Positions 44,504 through 53,074 of a DNA stretch of 64,000 bases are shown piece after piece. The DNA is from Alteriqipengyuania bathyomarina_B. GTDB taxonomy: Bacteria > Pseudomonadota > Alphaproteobacteria > Sphingomonadales > Sphingomonadaceae. Position numbers and translations under genes: made by a program. Where the stretch lies: the NCBI RefSeq assembly GCF_038594605.1, contig NZ_JBCFZM010000002.1:682001-746000 (forward strand), in the 5' to 3' direction. The notes beneath the pieces are model-generated. The model ran no database searches. It was not told the origin of the DNA and worked only from the letters and a program-made list of their open reading frames with translations. The number at the start of each line of letters is the position of its first letter. The first letter of the stretch is position 1.

Positions 44504-44510
44504 TCGCACC

Positions 44511-44849
44511 ATGACCTACGTCGTCACCGACGCCTGCATCAAATGCAAATATACCGACTGCGTCGAGGTTTGCCCGGTCGACTGCTTCTACGAGGGCGAG
44601 AACATGCTCGTCATCAACCCCAGCGAGTGCATCGACTGCGGCGTGTGCGAGCCCGAGTGCCCGGCCGAAGCGATCCTGCCCGACACCGAAGACAATCTGG
44701 AAAAGTGGCTGGAGCTCAACACCAAGTTCTCCAACGAATGGCCCAATATCACCCAGAAGAAGGACCCGCCCGAGGATGCCGACGAGCATAAGGGCGAAGA
44801 GGGCAAGTTCGAAAAGTTCTTCACCGCGGAACCCGGCGAGGGCGACTGA
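44511..44849 (+). CDS. fdxA: Seven-iron ferredoxin FdxA
   Basis: This 112-residue ferredoxin carries nine cysteines in the FdxA layout. C9, C17 and C50 match the 3Fe-4S cluster, and C21, C40, C43 and C46 the 4Fe-4S cluster. The N-terminal TDACIKCKYTDCVEVCPVDCFYEG and CIDCGVCEPECPAEAI are diagnostic. The C-terminal tail is acidic. It probably carries electrons in an essential pathway, with no partner visible here. The S4 gene stops eight bases upstream. Confidence 0.95.
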   Translation: MTYVVTDACIKCKYTDCVEVCPVDCFYEGENMLVINPSECIDCGVCEPECPAEAILPDTEDNLEKWLELNTKFSNEWPNITQKKDPPEDADEHKGEEGKFEKFFTAEPGEGD

Positions 44850-44889
44850 CCCCCGCTAAGCCGGTTCGACCGCGCGGGTCCTCGATCCG

Positions 44890-45855
44890 TCAGTCGGTAG
44901 CCTGTGCAGCGGCGAGGATACGCCCGATCGCTTCCGGGGCTTCCCGGGCTAGTTTGCGGTGCGCCGGATCGGGCTCCGTCTCGGCAGCGATTCGCGCCCA
45001 TTCGATCGCTTCTTCGAGCACGCCCGGATCGATGCTCGCGCGCTGGGCGTCGCTCACATAGCCGCGCTGGAAAAGCATGCGGAAGATCTGGAATGCGGCA
45101 TCCGGGCGCCCAGATGCATGGGCTCTTTCAAACCACGATTGCGCGCGGTCGAGATCGCGTTCGACCCCGTCGCCCTTCTGATAGATCTGGCCAAGGAGGA
45201 AGCTGGCGTTGGGCTGGCCCTGCTCGCCTGCCCGCTCGAGCCAGGATCGTGCCGCGACCGGATCGCGCTCGATATGCTCGCCGATCAGCAGATAGGTGCC
45301 GACATCGGCCTGCGCGTGCGCGATGCCCGCCTCGGCAGCCTCCCGGCATAGCGCCATGCCGCGGGTGACGTCGATATCGCCCCCCTGTCCCCGGATCAGC
45401 ATATTGCCCAGCGCACAGCGCGATTGGGTATAACCTGCCGCGATCGCGCGGCGGTAATGCAGGCGCGCCCTGACGTAATCCCGAGGCCGGCCCACGCCAT
45501 CATAGAAACAGGTGGCGATATTGTGCTGGGTATCGCCCCGTTCGGCCTCGACCTGCTCGAAATAGTCGCATGCGCGGTCGGGATCGCGCGCAATGCCACT
45601 CACGCCCTTGCCGAACAATTCGCCCAGCGCCTCCAGCGCAGAGGCATCGCCAGCTTCGCCGAGCGCTTCCAGCGACGCTATGCTGGGTTGTGGGTCCGCC
45701 GGGTCGAGAGTTTCGATGACCCCAAGCGTTGCGGCGCTATAGCTCTGCTCGCTGCCCGCAATCTCTACTTCGTCCGCGGGAACGTCGGCAGCGACGGGCT
45801 GCACCAGGGCAAGGACGAGGAATAACATAGGGCGAACGTATGGCCTGCGGGCCAT
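44890..45855 (-). CDS. Secreted Sel1 / tetratricopeptide-like repeat protein
   Basis: This 321-residue protein begins with a signal peptide (MARRPYVRPMLFLVLALVQPVAADV, residues 1-24) if ATG 45855 is used; ATG 45828 would skip its basic part. The rest has Sel1-like repeats of about 36 residues, such as ALGELFGKGVSGIARDPDRA, IATCFYDGVGRPRDYVRA, ALGNMLIRGQGGDIDVTRGM and LLGQIYQKGDGVERDLDRA. Repeats of this kind bind partner proteins, often in envelope stress or signalling. It is divergent from the second BrkB gene and sits between fdxA and carD. Confidence 0.85.
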   Translation of the reverse strand: MARRPYVRPMLFLVLALVQPVAADVPADEVEIAGSEQSYSAATLGVIETLDPADPQPSIASLEALGEAGDASALEALGELFGKGVSGIARDPDRACDYFEQVEAERGDTQHNIATCFYDGVGRPRDYVRARLHYRRAIAAGYTQSRCALGNMLIRGQGGDIDVTRGMALCREAAEAGIAHAQADVGTYLLIGEHIERDPVAARSWLERAGEQGQPNASFLLGQIYQKGDGVERDLDRAQSWFERAHASGRPDAAFQIFRMLFQRGYVSDAQRASIDPGVLEEAIEWARIAAETEPDPAHRKLAREAPEAIGRILAAAQATD

Positions 45856-45935
45856 GGAATCGATGGCGTCGCGGCCGCGCAAGTGGAACCGAGCGCGAGC
45901 GGCTGAGTCGTTTGGCATAGAACCGAAGGAATCGA

Positions 45936-46727
45936 ATGATCAAAACGCTCAAGCGGACCTGGCAGGGGGCCACGCAGGATAATGCGGGCCTCGTTGCGGC
46001 GGGTGTGTCCTATTATGCCTTCCTCGCGATGGTCCCGCTGCTCGCGGTGTGCGTGCTGCTTTACGGGCTGGTGGCCACGCCCAAAGCGGTGGCGCGCGAC
46101 ATCGAGGCGCTGGGCCGGGGCCTGCCGTCCAGCGCCGCATCGCTGATCGGCGACCAGCTGCGATCGGTGACCGAGGCGAACGACAATACCAAGGGCTTCG
46201 GGCTGCTGCTGGCGCTGGCCGTTGCACTGTTCGGGGCGCGCAACGCGGCACGTGCGGTGATCGGCGGTTTGAACGTGGTCTTCAATGCAGAGGAAGATCG
46301 CGGCTTTCTGAAGAGCAATGCGATCGCTCTAATCGTTACGCTCGGCGCCGTGTTCGCGCTGGCGGTGGCGGGAACGGCGATCTCGCTCGCTGCGGCGCTG
46401 CCCGGTGCAGCCGCCCCGCTCGCCAGTTTCGGGCTGATGTTCCTGGCCGGGATGCTGGGCGCCGGCTTCCTCTATCGGTTCGCCCCCAACCGGCCCGACC
46501 CACCGTGGAGTGCGGTCTTGCCGGGCGCGGCGCTCTTCGCGCTGGTGTGGGTGGGTGCGACTGCGCTGTTCGGCAGCTACGTGGCGAATTTCGCGAGCTA
46601 CAACGCGACTTACGGCTCGCTCGGCGCGGTGATCATATTGCTCACCTGGTTCTATCTCAGCGCCTATGTACTGCTGCTGGGCGGCGAATTCGTCCAAGCC
46701 AGATTCGAAGCGGACTGGCGGGCGTAA
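45936..46727 (+). CDS. YihY/virulence factor BrkB family membrane protein (second copy)
   Basis: This 263-residue inner-membrane protein has about six hydrophobic segments. Family signatures are AAGVSYYAFLAMVPLLAVCVLL near residue 25 and the late YNATYGSLGAVIILLTWFYLSAYVLLLGGEF. Compared with the copy at 5.7 kb it lacks the long N-terminal extension and the C-terminal charged tail. Identity between the two looks low outside the signatures, so they are likely ancient paralogues rather than a recent duplication. The function is unknown. Confidence 0.85.
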   Translation: MIKTLKRTWQGATQDNAGLVAAGVSYYAFLAMVPLLAVCVLLYGLVATPKAVARDIEALGRGLPSSAASLIGDQLRSVTEANDNTKGFGLLLALAVALFGARNAARAVIGGLNVVFNAEEDRGFLKSNAIALIVTLGAVFALAVAGTAISLAAALPGAAAPLASFGLMFLAGMLGAGFLYRFAPNRPDPPWSAVLPGAALFALVWVGATALFGSYVANFASYNATYGSLGAVIILLTWFYLSAYVLLLGGEFVQARFEADWRA

Positions 46728-46942
46728 CCGACGCGCCGCATTTGTTTCATCGACTCGCAATATTCGCAGCGACATGCTATATAGTGCGGCACCGCTGCGA
46801 TTGTGGTCGTTGCGGGCATTGGAAGTTGAAAGGCAGGTTCCCCCGGCATCACGACGCGATTGGACCTTCGCCCCCTCGGGGCGCACGGTCTTTTGTTGCG
46901 CCCGATGCACGCACCTGTCCTTTCGGTATGAAAGGAATTTTC
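46728..46942 (+). promoter_or_regulatory. carD leader region with a GC hairpin
   Basis: This 215-base gap has no gene. TATATA at 46778-46783 with TCGCAA at 46755-46760 gives a weak -35/-10 pair with 17-base spacing. Further on, GGGCGCA (46879-46885) pairs with TGCGCCC (46897-46903) around an 11-base loop, 40 bases before the carD ATG. AAAGGA (46931-46936) precedes the ATG at 46943. The long structured leader suggests regulation, but no known riboswitch is recognised. Confidence 0.45.
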
Positions 46943-47476
46943 ATGGCAGCCAAGGCTCTCGCCTTCGATGTCGGCGACTATGTCGTCTATCCCAAGCATG
47001 GTGTCGGCCGCGTGGTCGAAGTTCAAAGCGAAGAAATCGCCGGGATGAACCTCGATCTTTACGTCCTGCGATTCGAAAAAGAGCGGATGACGCTGCGCGT
47101 CCCCGTCAACAAGGTCGAATCGATCGGGATGCGCAAACTTTCCAGCGACAAGACCCTGAAAGAGGCGATGGAAACGCTCAAGGGCAAGCCCAAGGTCAAG
47201 CGCACCATGTGGAGCCGCCGTGCGCAGGAATACGAAGCGAAGATCAACTCGGGCGACCTCGTGTCGATCGCCGAGGTGACGCGCGACCTCTTCCGCCCCG
47301 AAGACCAGCCCGAGCAGAGCTATTCCGAACGGCAGATCTTCGAAGCGGCCTCCAGCCGCCTCGCCCGCGAGCTGGCCGCGATGGAAAAGACCGACGAGCC
47401 AACCGCGCTGACCAAGATTCTCGACGTGCTCAAGGAACATGCGCCGCAATATTACGAAAGCACCGAAGAAGCCTGA
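46943..47476 (+). CDS. carD: CarD family transcriptional regulator
   Basis: This 177-residue protein has the CarD RNA-polymerase interaction domain (about 5-65; FDVGDYVVYPKHGVGRVVEVQ and LYVLRFEKERMTLRVPV). A helical C-terminal DNA-binding part follows (MWSRRAQEYEAKINSGDLVSIAEVTRDLF). It binds RNA polymerase beta and stabilises open promoter complexes, often at rRNA genes. AAAGGA is well placed for ATG 46943; an in-frame ATG at 46928 would add five residues. In many alphaproteobacteria it directly follows fdxA, but here a Sel1 gene and a BrkB gene lie between. Confidence 0.93.
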   Translation: MAAKALAFDVGDYVVYPKHGVGRVVEVQSEEIAGMNLDLYVLRFEKERMTLRVPVNKVESIGMRKLSSDKTLKEAMETLKGKPKVKRTMWSRRAQEYEAKINSGDLVSIAEVTRDLFRPEDQPEQSYSERQIFEAASSRLARELAAMEKTDEPTALTKILDVLKEHAPQYYESTEEA

Positions 47477-47515
47477 TCGGCGCCTGATCGACAGGCGACA
47501 TTCGGACTTCGATGG

Positions 47516-47549
47516 GGGCCGTCCTGCAAGGGGCGGCCCTCTTGCTTTG
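47516..47549 (+). terminator. Terminator-like hairpin after carD
   Basis: GGGCCGTCC (47516-47524) pairs with GGGCGGCCC (47531-47539) with one mismatch around a six-base loop, then TCTTGCTTT. It lies 40 bases after the carD stop and before the lipoprotein gene. Confidence 0.65.
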
Positions 47550-47602
47550 TGCCACCACCCTCCTGTATTATGCCGCTAACACACAAGCGGAGGGATCTGG
47601 TT

Positions 47603-48367
47603 ATGAAGTTCTGGTCGGGAATCGCCATCGCCGCAGCGGCAACGCTGCTGTCAGCCTGTGGCGACATCAACATCAGTTCCAGCAGCAGCGGCGTGCCGCT
47701 TGCCGAGCTGGACTACGAAGGCGCGCGGCCCACGGGCATTACGCTGGCAGGGCCGGACCGGATGATCGTGACCTCGGGCGACACGCTGACGATCGACGTT
47801 GAGGGCGATCCCGATGTCGTCGAAAAGCTGCGGTTCGATCTCGAGGACGATACGCTCTCGGTCGGGCGCGAGGGCGACTGGCGTCAGCGCGGCGTTGCCA
47901 CCATTCGCATTACCATGCCCACGCCGAGCGACCTGACGGTGGCCGGTTCGGGCGAGATCCAGCTCGACCGGCTGGGCACTGGCGGCAATGCAGACGTTTC
48001 CATCGCCGGATCAGGTAAGTCGACGGTCGCGCGGATCGATGCCGACACGCTGGAAGTAAACGTGGCGGGATCGGGCTCGCTCGAGGCGGCGGGTACGGCC
48101 AAGAAGCTCGACCTGTCCATCGCAGGCTCGGGCGATCTGAACCTGCGCGATCTCGAGGTCGGCGATGCCGATGTCGCGATCGCCGGTTCGGGCGACGCGG
48201 TGTTCGCGTCCAATGGATCGGTCGATGCCAGCATCATGGGATCGGGCGATGTCGAGGTGATCGGCAACGCCAAGTGCTCGGTCAGCTCGATGGGATCGGG
48301 CGATGTGAAATGCCGCACGCGCACGAGCGGCGGCGGCGGCCAGGCCGCGGCCCAGGAATCCGAATAG
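47603..48367 (+). CDS. Lipoprotein with head GIN (DUF2807) beta-repeat domain
   Basis: This 254-residue protein has a lipobox (MKFWSG...LLSACG, Cys at about residue 19). The rest is a repetitive beta domain of the DUF2807 'putative auto-transporter adhesin, head GIN' type. AGSG or MGSG recurs seven times (AGSGEI, AGSGKS, AGSGSL, AGSGDL, AGSGDA, MGSGDV, MGSGDV) at intervals of 20 to 35 residues, marking turns of a beta-helix. It is probably anchored in the outer membrane. The function is unknown. The tail is Gly/Gln-rich. Confidence 0.8.
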   Translation: MKFWSGIAIAAAATLLSACGDINISSSSSGVPLAELDYEGARPTGITLAGPDRMIVTSGDTLTIDVEGDPDVVEKLRFDLEDDTLSVGREGDWRQRGVATIRITMPTPSDLTVAGSGEIQLDRLGTGGNADVSIAGSGKSTVARIDADTLEVNVAGSGSLEAAGTAKKLDLSIAGSGDLNLRDLEVGDADVAIAGSGDAVFASNGSVDASIMGSGDVEVIGNAKCSVSSMGSGDVKCRTRTSGGGGQAAAQESE

Positions 48368-48406
48368 GATTTGCGGTTCGGGCGGCGTGAGGCATAAGCT
48401 GGCGGC

Positions 48407-48733
48407 ATGAAACCGATCGTGCCGCTCGCCCTGATCGCCGCCCTTGCCCTGCAGGGATGCCTCGCCAAGACCGCGTTCGACGTGGTCACCCTGCCCGTGA
48501 AGGCCGGGTCCAAGGCGGTCGACCTCGCCACCACCAGCCAGAGCGAGGCAGACGAAAAGCGCGGGCGCGAGCTGCGCAAACGTCAGGAACGGCTCGGCAA
48601 GCTCGAACGCCGCTATGCCCATCAGCGCGAGGATTGCGAGGACGGGGACCGCAAGGCCTGCGACAAGGCGCGCGAGACCTATGCCGAGATCCAGCAGATC
48701 CTGCCGACGATCCCCTACGAGCCGGAAGACTAG
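48407..48733 (+). CDS. Small lipoprotein of unknown function
   Basis: This 108-residue protein has a lipobox in MKPIVPLALIAALALQGC (Cys18). It is followed by TAFDVVTLPVKAGSKAVDL and a charged helix (QSEADEKRGRELRKRQERLGKLERRY) likely to form a coiled coil, with two further cysteines near the end. I recall similar small lipoproteins in sphingomonads but no role. It follows the DUF2807 lipoprotein by 39 bases and overlaps the convergent Sua5 stop by a few bases. Confidence 0.75.
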   Translation: MKPIVPLALIAALALQGCLAKTAFDVVTLPVKAGSKAVDLATTSQSEADEKRGRELRKRQERLGKLERRYAHQREDCEDGDRKACDKARETYAEIQQILPTIPYEPED

Positions 48734-49689
48734 GCGAGCGGCGCTGCGGCGCGTTTCAAGCGGTCGTTGATCGCCCGCCCGATGCCCGCATCCGGAATCG
48801 GCGCAACTGCAACGCGTGGCTTGGCTGATTCGGCGGCGAGATGCAGACAGGCATAGAGGTTGCGCGCGGCCTCTGACAGGGAGCCGCCCACCGACAGCGT
48901 GACGTCACCTCCGATGGCCCCGAAGCCGATCGCGAATTCGTCGTTTTCGGGATCGGTGACGCCAAGCCGCACCGGCTTGCCCGGCGAATAATGGCTCGCC
49001 ATCTGGCCCGGCGCCTCGAGCGTCTCGCGCGTCCCGCCTTGGGAAAGGCCGACATCGTAATAATGCCGGTGGAGCGCATCGAGATCGATGGGGCCGGGCC
49101 GCAGTTCCTCCCACGATCCATCTTCCCGGATCGCGAGGATGCTCGATTCCACCCCCGCCTCGGTCGACCCTCCATCGAGCACCATGTCGATCCGCCCATC
49201 GAGTGACGTCATGACGTGCTGCGCCGAGGTGGGGCTGACGAAGCCGCTGCGGTTGGCCGAGGGGGCTGCCAGCGGGAAGTCCACGCTTTCCAGAAGGCGT
49301 TGCATCACCGGATGCGCTGGACAGCGCAGGGCCACAGTCGGCAGGCCCGCCGTTACCGCTGGCGCCAGTCCAGCATTCGCCTTGCGGGGCAGCACGAGGG
49401 TCAGCGGGCCGGGCCACACCAGCGTGGCATTCACGACGTCATCGCTCCAGTCGGCATAAAGCGCAGCCTGCTCCGCATCGCGCACATGCACGATCAGCGG
49501 GTTGAAGCTCGGCCGTCCCTTCGCCTCGAAGATCCGCGCGACCGCATCCGCGCTATCCGCGCGCGCCGCGAGGCCGTAGACCGTCTCGGTCGGCACGGCG
49601 ACCAGCCCGCCATCGCGCAGGATTCGCGCCGCGCGCGCGATTCCCGCCGCGTCGGCCAATACAGCTTCCGTAACGTATTTGCGGTCCAT
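48730..49689 (-). CDS. tsaC: L-threonylcarbamoyladenylate synthase (Sua5/TsaC)
   Basis: This 319-residue enzyme makes threonylcarbamoyl-AMP for tRNA t6A modification. The YrdC domain (1-210) has VAVPTETVYGLAARADSADAVARIFEAKGRP and the PLIVHV, PLTLVLPRK and APSANRSGFVSPTSAQHV motifs. The C-terminal Sua5 domain (about 220-319) follows through a linker (ETLEAPGQMASHYSPGKPVRL). This two-domain length is the Sua5 form. Its stop overlaps the lipoprotein stop (TAG on both strands). It is divergent from the acyl-CoA dehydrogenase gene. Confidence 0.93.
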   Translation of the reverse strand: MDRKYVTEAVLADAAGIARAARILRDGGLVAVPTETVYGLAARADSADAVARIFEAKGRPSFNPLIVHVRDAEQAALYADWSDDVVNATLVWPGPLTLVLPRKANAGLAPAVTAGLPTVALRCPAHPVMQRLLESVDFPLAAPSANRSGFVSPTSAQHVMTSLDGRIDMVLDGGSTEAGVESSILAIREDGSWEELRPGPIDLDALHRHYYDVGLSQGGTRETLEAPGQMASHYSPGKPVRLGVTDPENDEFAIGFGAIGGDVTLSVGGSLSEAARNLYACLHLAAESAKPRVAVAPIPDAGIGRAINDRLKRAAAPLA

Positions 49690-49770
49690 CCCCGCGCGCT
49701 ATATCCGGGGGCAGAGAAATCCAAGAGCCGGAAGCCCCGAGCCGGCAAACCAAGAGGACGCACCGCCGCG

Positions 49771-51510
49771 ATGACTTACAAGCCCGCCACCCAGGACCAG
49801 CTGCTCGCCATTCGTGCCAATGCGGGGATCGCGGAGCTTGCGCAGAGCGAACGCTATGCCGCCGCCGAGCCCGATCTGGTCGAGGCGATCGTCGAGGGCG
49901 TCGGCCAGTTCGCCGCGGGCGAATGGGCACCGCTCAACCGCATCGGCGACCTCGAAGGTGCCAAGCTGGAGAACGGCGTCGTGCGCCTGCCCGACGGGTT
50001 CGAGGCGGCCTACCAGGCCTATGTCGAGCAGGGGTGGAACGCCATTGCAGGCAGCGCGGAGCATGGCGGACAGGGCCTGCCCTTCACGCTCGCCTGCAAC
50101 GTGCTCGAAAACCTAGGCACCGCCAACATGGCGCTCAACCTGCTGCCGATGCTGTCGGTCGGCGCGATCGAGGCGCTGGAGGCGCACGGCACCGACGCGC
50201 AGAAGGAAACCTACCTCCCCGATCTCGTCAGCGGCGCATGGTCGGGCACGATGAACCTGACCGAGCCGCAGGCGGGCAGCGACGTGGGCGCGCTGCGCAC
50301 GACCGCGCACCTGATCGAAGAGGGCGAGCATGCGGGCAAATACCGGATCAAGGGCCAGAAGATCTACATCACGTGGGGCGAGCACGATCTGGCGGCGAAC
50401 ATCATCCACCTCGTGCTGGCGCGCCTGCCCGATGCGCCCGAGGGCAGCCGGGGCATCTCGCTGTTTCTGGTGCCGAAATATCATCTGAAGGACGACGGCA
50501 CGCCGGGCGCACGCAACGATGTGCGCTGCGTCAGCCTCGAGCACAAACTGGGCATCAACGCCTCACCCACCTGCGTGATGTCCTACGGCGACAACGACGA
50601 ATGCATCGGTGAGCTGGTCGGGGCCGAGAACCGCGGCCTCGCCGCGATGTTCACGATGATGAACAATGCGCGGATCAACGTCGGTTCGCAGGGTGTCCAG
50701 ATCGCCGAACGCGCGACGCAGGCGGCGGTCGCCTATGCGCTCGACCGCGTGCAATCGGCGCGCGCCGGGGCGGAAGACCGCAGCCCGGTGGCGATCAGCG
50801 AGCATCCCGATGTGCGACGAATGCTGCTGCGGATGCGCAGCCTCACCGAAGCGATGCGCGGGCTGCTCTATTACACCGCCGGGCAGGTCGACCGGGGCGA
50901 TATCGGCGAGCCGCAAGCAAAGGCGCGCGCCGAAGTGCTGGTCCCGATGCTCAAGGCCTGGGCGACCGACACGGGGATCGAAGTCGCCTCGCTCGGCATC
51001 CAGGTGCATGGCGGAATGGGCTTCGTCGAGGAGACCGGCGCGGCGCAGCACTGGCGCGACAGCCGGATCGCGCCGATCTACGAAGGCACCAACGGCATCC
51101 AGGCGGCGGACCTCGTGACCCGCAAGCTCGGCCTCGAAGATGGCGAAGCGTTGCAGAACCTGTTCGCGGATATTGCGCGGGCCGCTGCCGACGAACCGCA
51201 GCTGATGGCGCTGGCGGGCGAATGTGCGGCGATCGCCAAGTGGATGCGCGAAGAGGCCTCGCTCGACGACCGGCTCGCGGGCAGCGTGCCCTACACCGCG
51301 ATGTGCGCGGTCGCAGTATCGGCATGGTGCCTGATGCAGCAGTATGATGCGCTGGATGATTCGAACGATGCAGACCGCAAGCACGCGAAGCGCGTGACGA
51401 TGCGCTATTTCCTCGACCACATCGTGCCCGAGGCGATCGGCCTCAAGGCGTCGGCCACGGCGGGCGCGGCGTTGCTTTACGAGCTGGATAGCAGCGTTCT
51501 CGCCGCCTGA
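49771..51510 (+). CDS. Acyl-CoA dehydrogenase, DmdC / long C-terminal-extension type
   Basis: This 579-residue flavoprotein has the N-terminal ACAD domain (TMNLTEPQAGSDVGALRTTA, the FAD/substrate motif; KIYITWGEHDLAANI). The central HGGMGFVEETGAAQHWRDSRI and YEGTNGIQAADLVTRKL (catalytic Glu in YEGTN) follow, and then an extra C-terminal helical domain of about 130 residues. This longer architecture matches AidB-like and DmdC-like enzymes (3-methylthiopropionyl-CoA dehydrogenase in marine bacteria). The actual substrate is unknown. It should feed electrons to ETF. The start is ATG 49771. Confidence 0.88.
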   Translation: MTYKPATQDQLLAIRANAGIAELAQSERYAAAEPDLVEAIVEGVGQFAAGEWAPLNRIGDLEGAKLENGVVRLPDGFEAAYQAYVEQGWNAIAGSAEHGGQGLPFTLACNVLENLGTANMALNLLPMLSVGAIEALEAHGTDAQKETYLPDLVSGAWSGTMNLTEPQAGSDVGALRTTAHLIEEGEHAGKYRIKGQKIYITWGEHDLAANIIHLVLARLPDAPEGSRGISLFLVPKYHLKDDGTPGARNDVRCVSLEHKLGINASPTCVMSYGDNDECIGELVGAENRGLAAMFTMMNNARINVGSQGVQIAERATQAAVAYALDRVQSARAGAEDRSPVAISEHPDVRRMLLRMRSLTEAMRGLLYYTAGQVDRGDIGEPQAKARAEVLVPMLKAWATDTGIEVASLGIQVHGGMGFVEETGAAQHWRDSRIAPIYEGTNGIQAADLVTRKLGLEDGEALQNLFADIARAAADEPQLMALAGECAAIAKWMREEASLDDRLAGSVPYTAMCAVAVSAWCLMQQYDALDDSNDADRKHAKRVTMRYFLDHIVPEAIGLKASATAGAALLYELDSSVLAA

Positions 51511-51530
51511 TCCAGCCGTCGCGCGGTGCG

Positions 51531-52994
51531 CTAGTTTCCTAAGGGGTTGTAATCACGGGCAAACTCGTCCGTGAAAGCATCGCGCGGGTCGCCGCGAAGT
51601 TCGGTCTGCGCTTCCAGCCGTTCGCCCGTGACAGGTTCCAGAGCCGGTGCCGGATCGGCATCGGGCGCGATCACCTGCCAGATGATCCCGGCGGTATCGT
51701 CGCTCACCAGCAGGCCGCCGGTATTGCTCCATTCGACCCAGGTCGGCCGACCGCGCGTCTCGCCATCGCCATCGAGGAAGCTCTTCAGGACCGGCACCGG
51801 CTTGCCCGTCGGATTGCCGCGCTCGTCGAATTGCACGAAGACCACATCATATCCGGCAGCCGGTTTGCGGTTCCACGATCCGTGCCGGGCGATGAAGGCG
51901 CCGCGCGCGAATGTGTCACCCATGCGGTTACCCTCCTCGCTGAACACAAGGCCCAGCGCCGCGACGTGCGGCCCCAGCGCATATTCGGGGAAGCGCGCAT
52001 ATTCGGTGAGGTAATTGGGCATTGGGGCTTCGACCCGCCGGTCGATGTTGTTCTTGTAGTAGACCCATGGCCAGCCATAATTCACGCCGATGGGGACATT
52101 GGTGAGGTAATCGGGGACGAGATCCCCGCCGAGCATGTCGCGCTCGTTCACCGTGGTCCACAATTCCTCGGACAGCGGATTCCAGGCCATCCCGTTGGCG
52201 TTGCGCAGGCCGGTGGCATAGAGGCGCGCGGTGCCGTTCGTGGTATCATATTCCCAGATCGCGGCGCGGTTTTCTTCCGCTTCCATGCCGTTTTCGCCGA
52301 TATTGCTCGCCGATCCCACCGCGATGTAGAGTTTCTCGCCATCGGGGGAGAGGATGATGTTGCGCATCCAGTGGTTGCCGCTGCCCGGCAGGTCGATCAG
52401 CTTGCGCGGCTTACCCGTGACCTTCGCCGATCCCAGTTCGTAATCGAACGCAAGCAGCGCATTGTGGTTGGCGATGTAGAGCGTGCCGTCGTCGTAGGCG
52501 ATGCCCGAAGGCGATTCGAGGCCGTCCTCGCGCAGCACCTGCTTGATATCGGCGCGCCCGTCGCCATCGGAATCGCGCAGCAGCACCAGTTTGTCGGGCG
52601 ATGGCACACCCGCCCCCGCCTTGCCCATCAGGGTCTTCATGATGAAGCCTTCGATCCCGCCGACGTCACGCGGCGGACTGTTGGTCAGCGTCACCAGAAC
52701 GTCGCCGTTGGGCAGGGCATAGACGACGCGCGGATGGTCCAGCCCTTCGGCAAACCGCACCACCTGCAGGCCTTCGGCCGCCTCGGGCGCTTCGCCTTCA
52801 GCCCAGCCGACGGGTTCGGCGACCCTGATCGTGGGGAACCACTCACTGTCGGGTTCGACCAGCGTCGGGTCGGTGCCGGACACCTCGTCGACGGTGAGCT
52901 CCGCCTTGCTGCCGCGCAGCAGCAGCGCGATGGCGATCGCGGCGAGGACAAGGATGACGAGCAGGCCGATGCCGATATTGCGAAGTGTGGTCAT
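51531..52994 (-). CDS. Membrane-anchored sorbosone/glucose dehydrogenase-like protein (PQQ-type beta-propeller)
   Basis: This 487-residue protein starts with a hydrophobic anchor (IGIGLLVILVLAAIAIALLL, residues 7-26) and continues as a periplasmic six-bladed propeller of the glucose/sorbosone dehydrogenase family. Typical motifs are LDHPRVVYALPNGDVLVTL, NHWMRNIILSPDGEKLYIAVGSASN, YATGLRNANGMAWNP, LGPHVAALGLVF and GAFIARHGSWNRKPAAGY. Such proteins oxidise sugars with PQQ, but many members have no known substrate. No PQQ synthesis genes are in the window. It converges on the acyl-CoA dehydrogenase gene. Confidence 0.82.
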   Translation of the reverse strand: MTTLRNIGIGLLVILVLAAIAIALLLRGSKAELTVDEVSGTDPTLVEPDSEWFPTIRVAEPVGWAEGEAPEAAEGLQVVRFAEGLDHPRVVYALPNGDVLVTLTNSPPRDVGGIEGFIMKTLMGKAGAGVPSPDKLVLLRDSDGDGRADIKQVLREDGLESPSGIAYDDGTLYIANHNALLAFDYELGSAKVTGKPRKLIDLPGSGNHWMRNIILSPDGEKLYIAVGSASNIGENGMEAEENRAAIWEYDTTNGTARLYATGLRNANGMAWNPLSEELWTTVNERDMLGGDLVPDYLTNVPIGVNYGWPWVYYKNNIDRRVEAPMPNYLTEYARFPEYALGPHVAALGLVFSEEGNRMGDTFARGAFIARHGSWNRKPAAGYDVVFVQFDERGNPTGKPVPVLKSFLDGDGETRGRPTWVEWSNTGGLLVSDDTAGIIWQVIAPDADPAPALEPVTGERLEAQTELRGDPRDAFTDEFARDYNPLGN

Positions 52995-53074
52995 GCACCC
53001 GAAATAGGCCGCGAGCGCCCCTGCGGCAATCGCGAAAGGCGGGCGCGCATTTCCCCAGCCGCAAAGGAGCTTCG

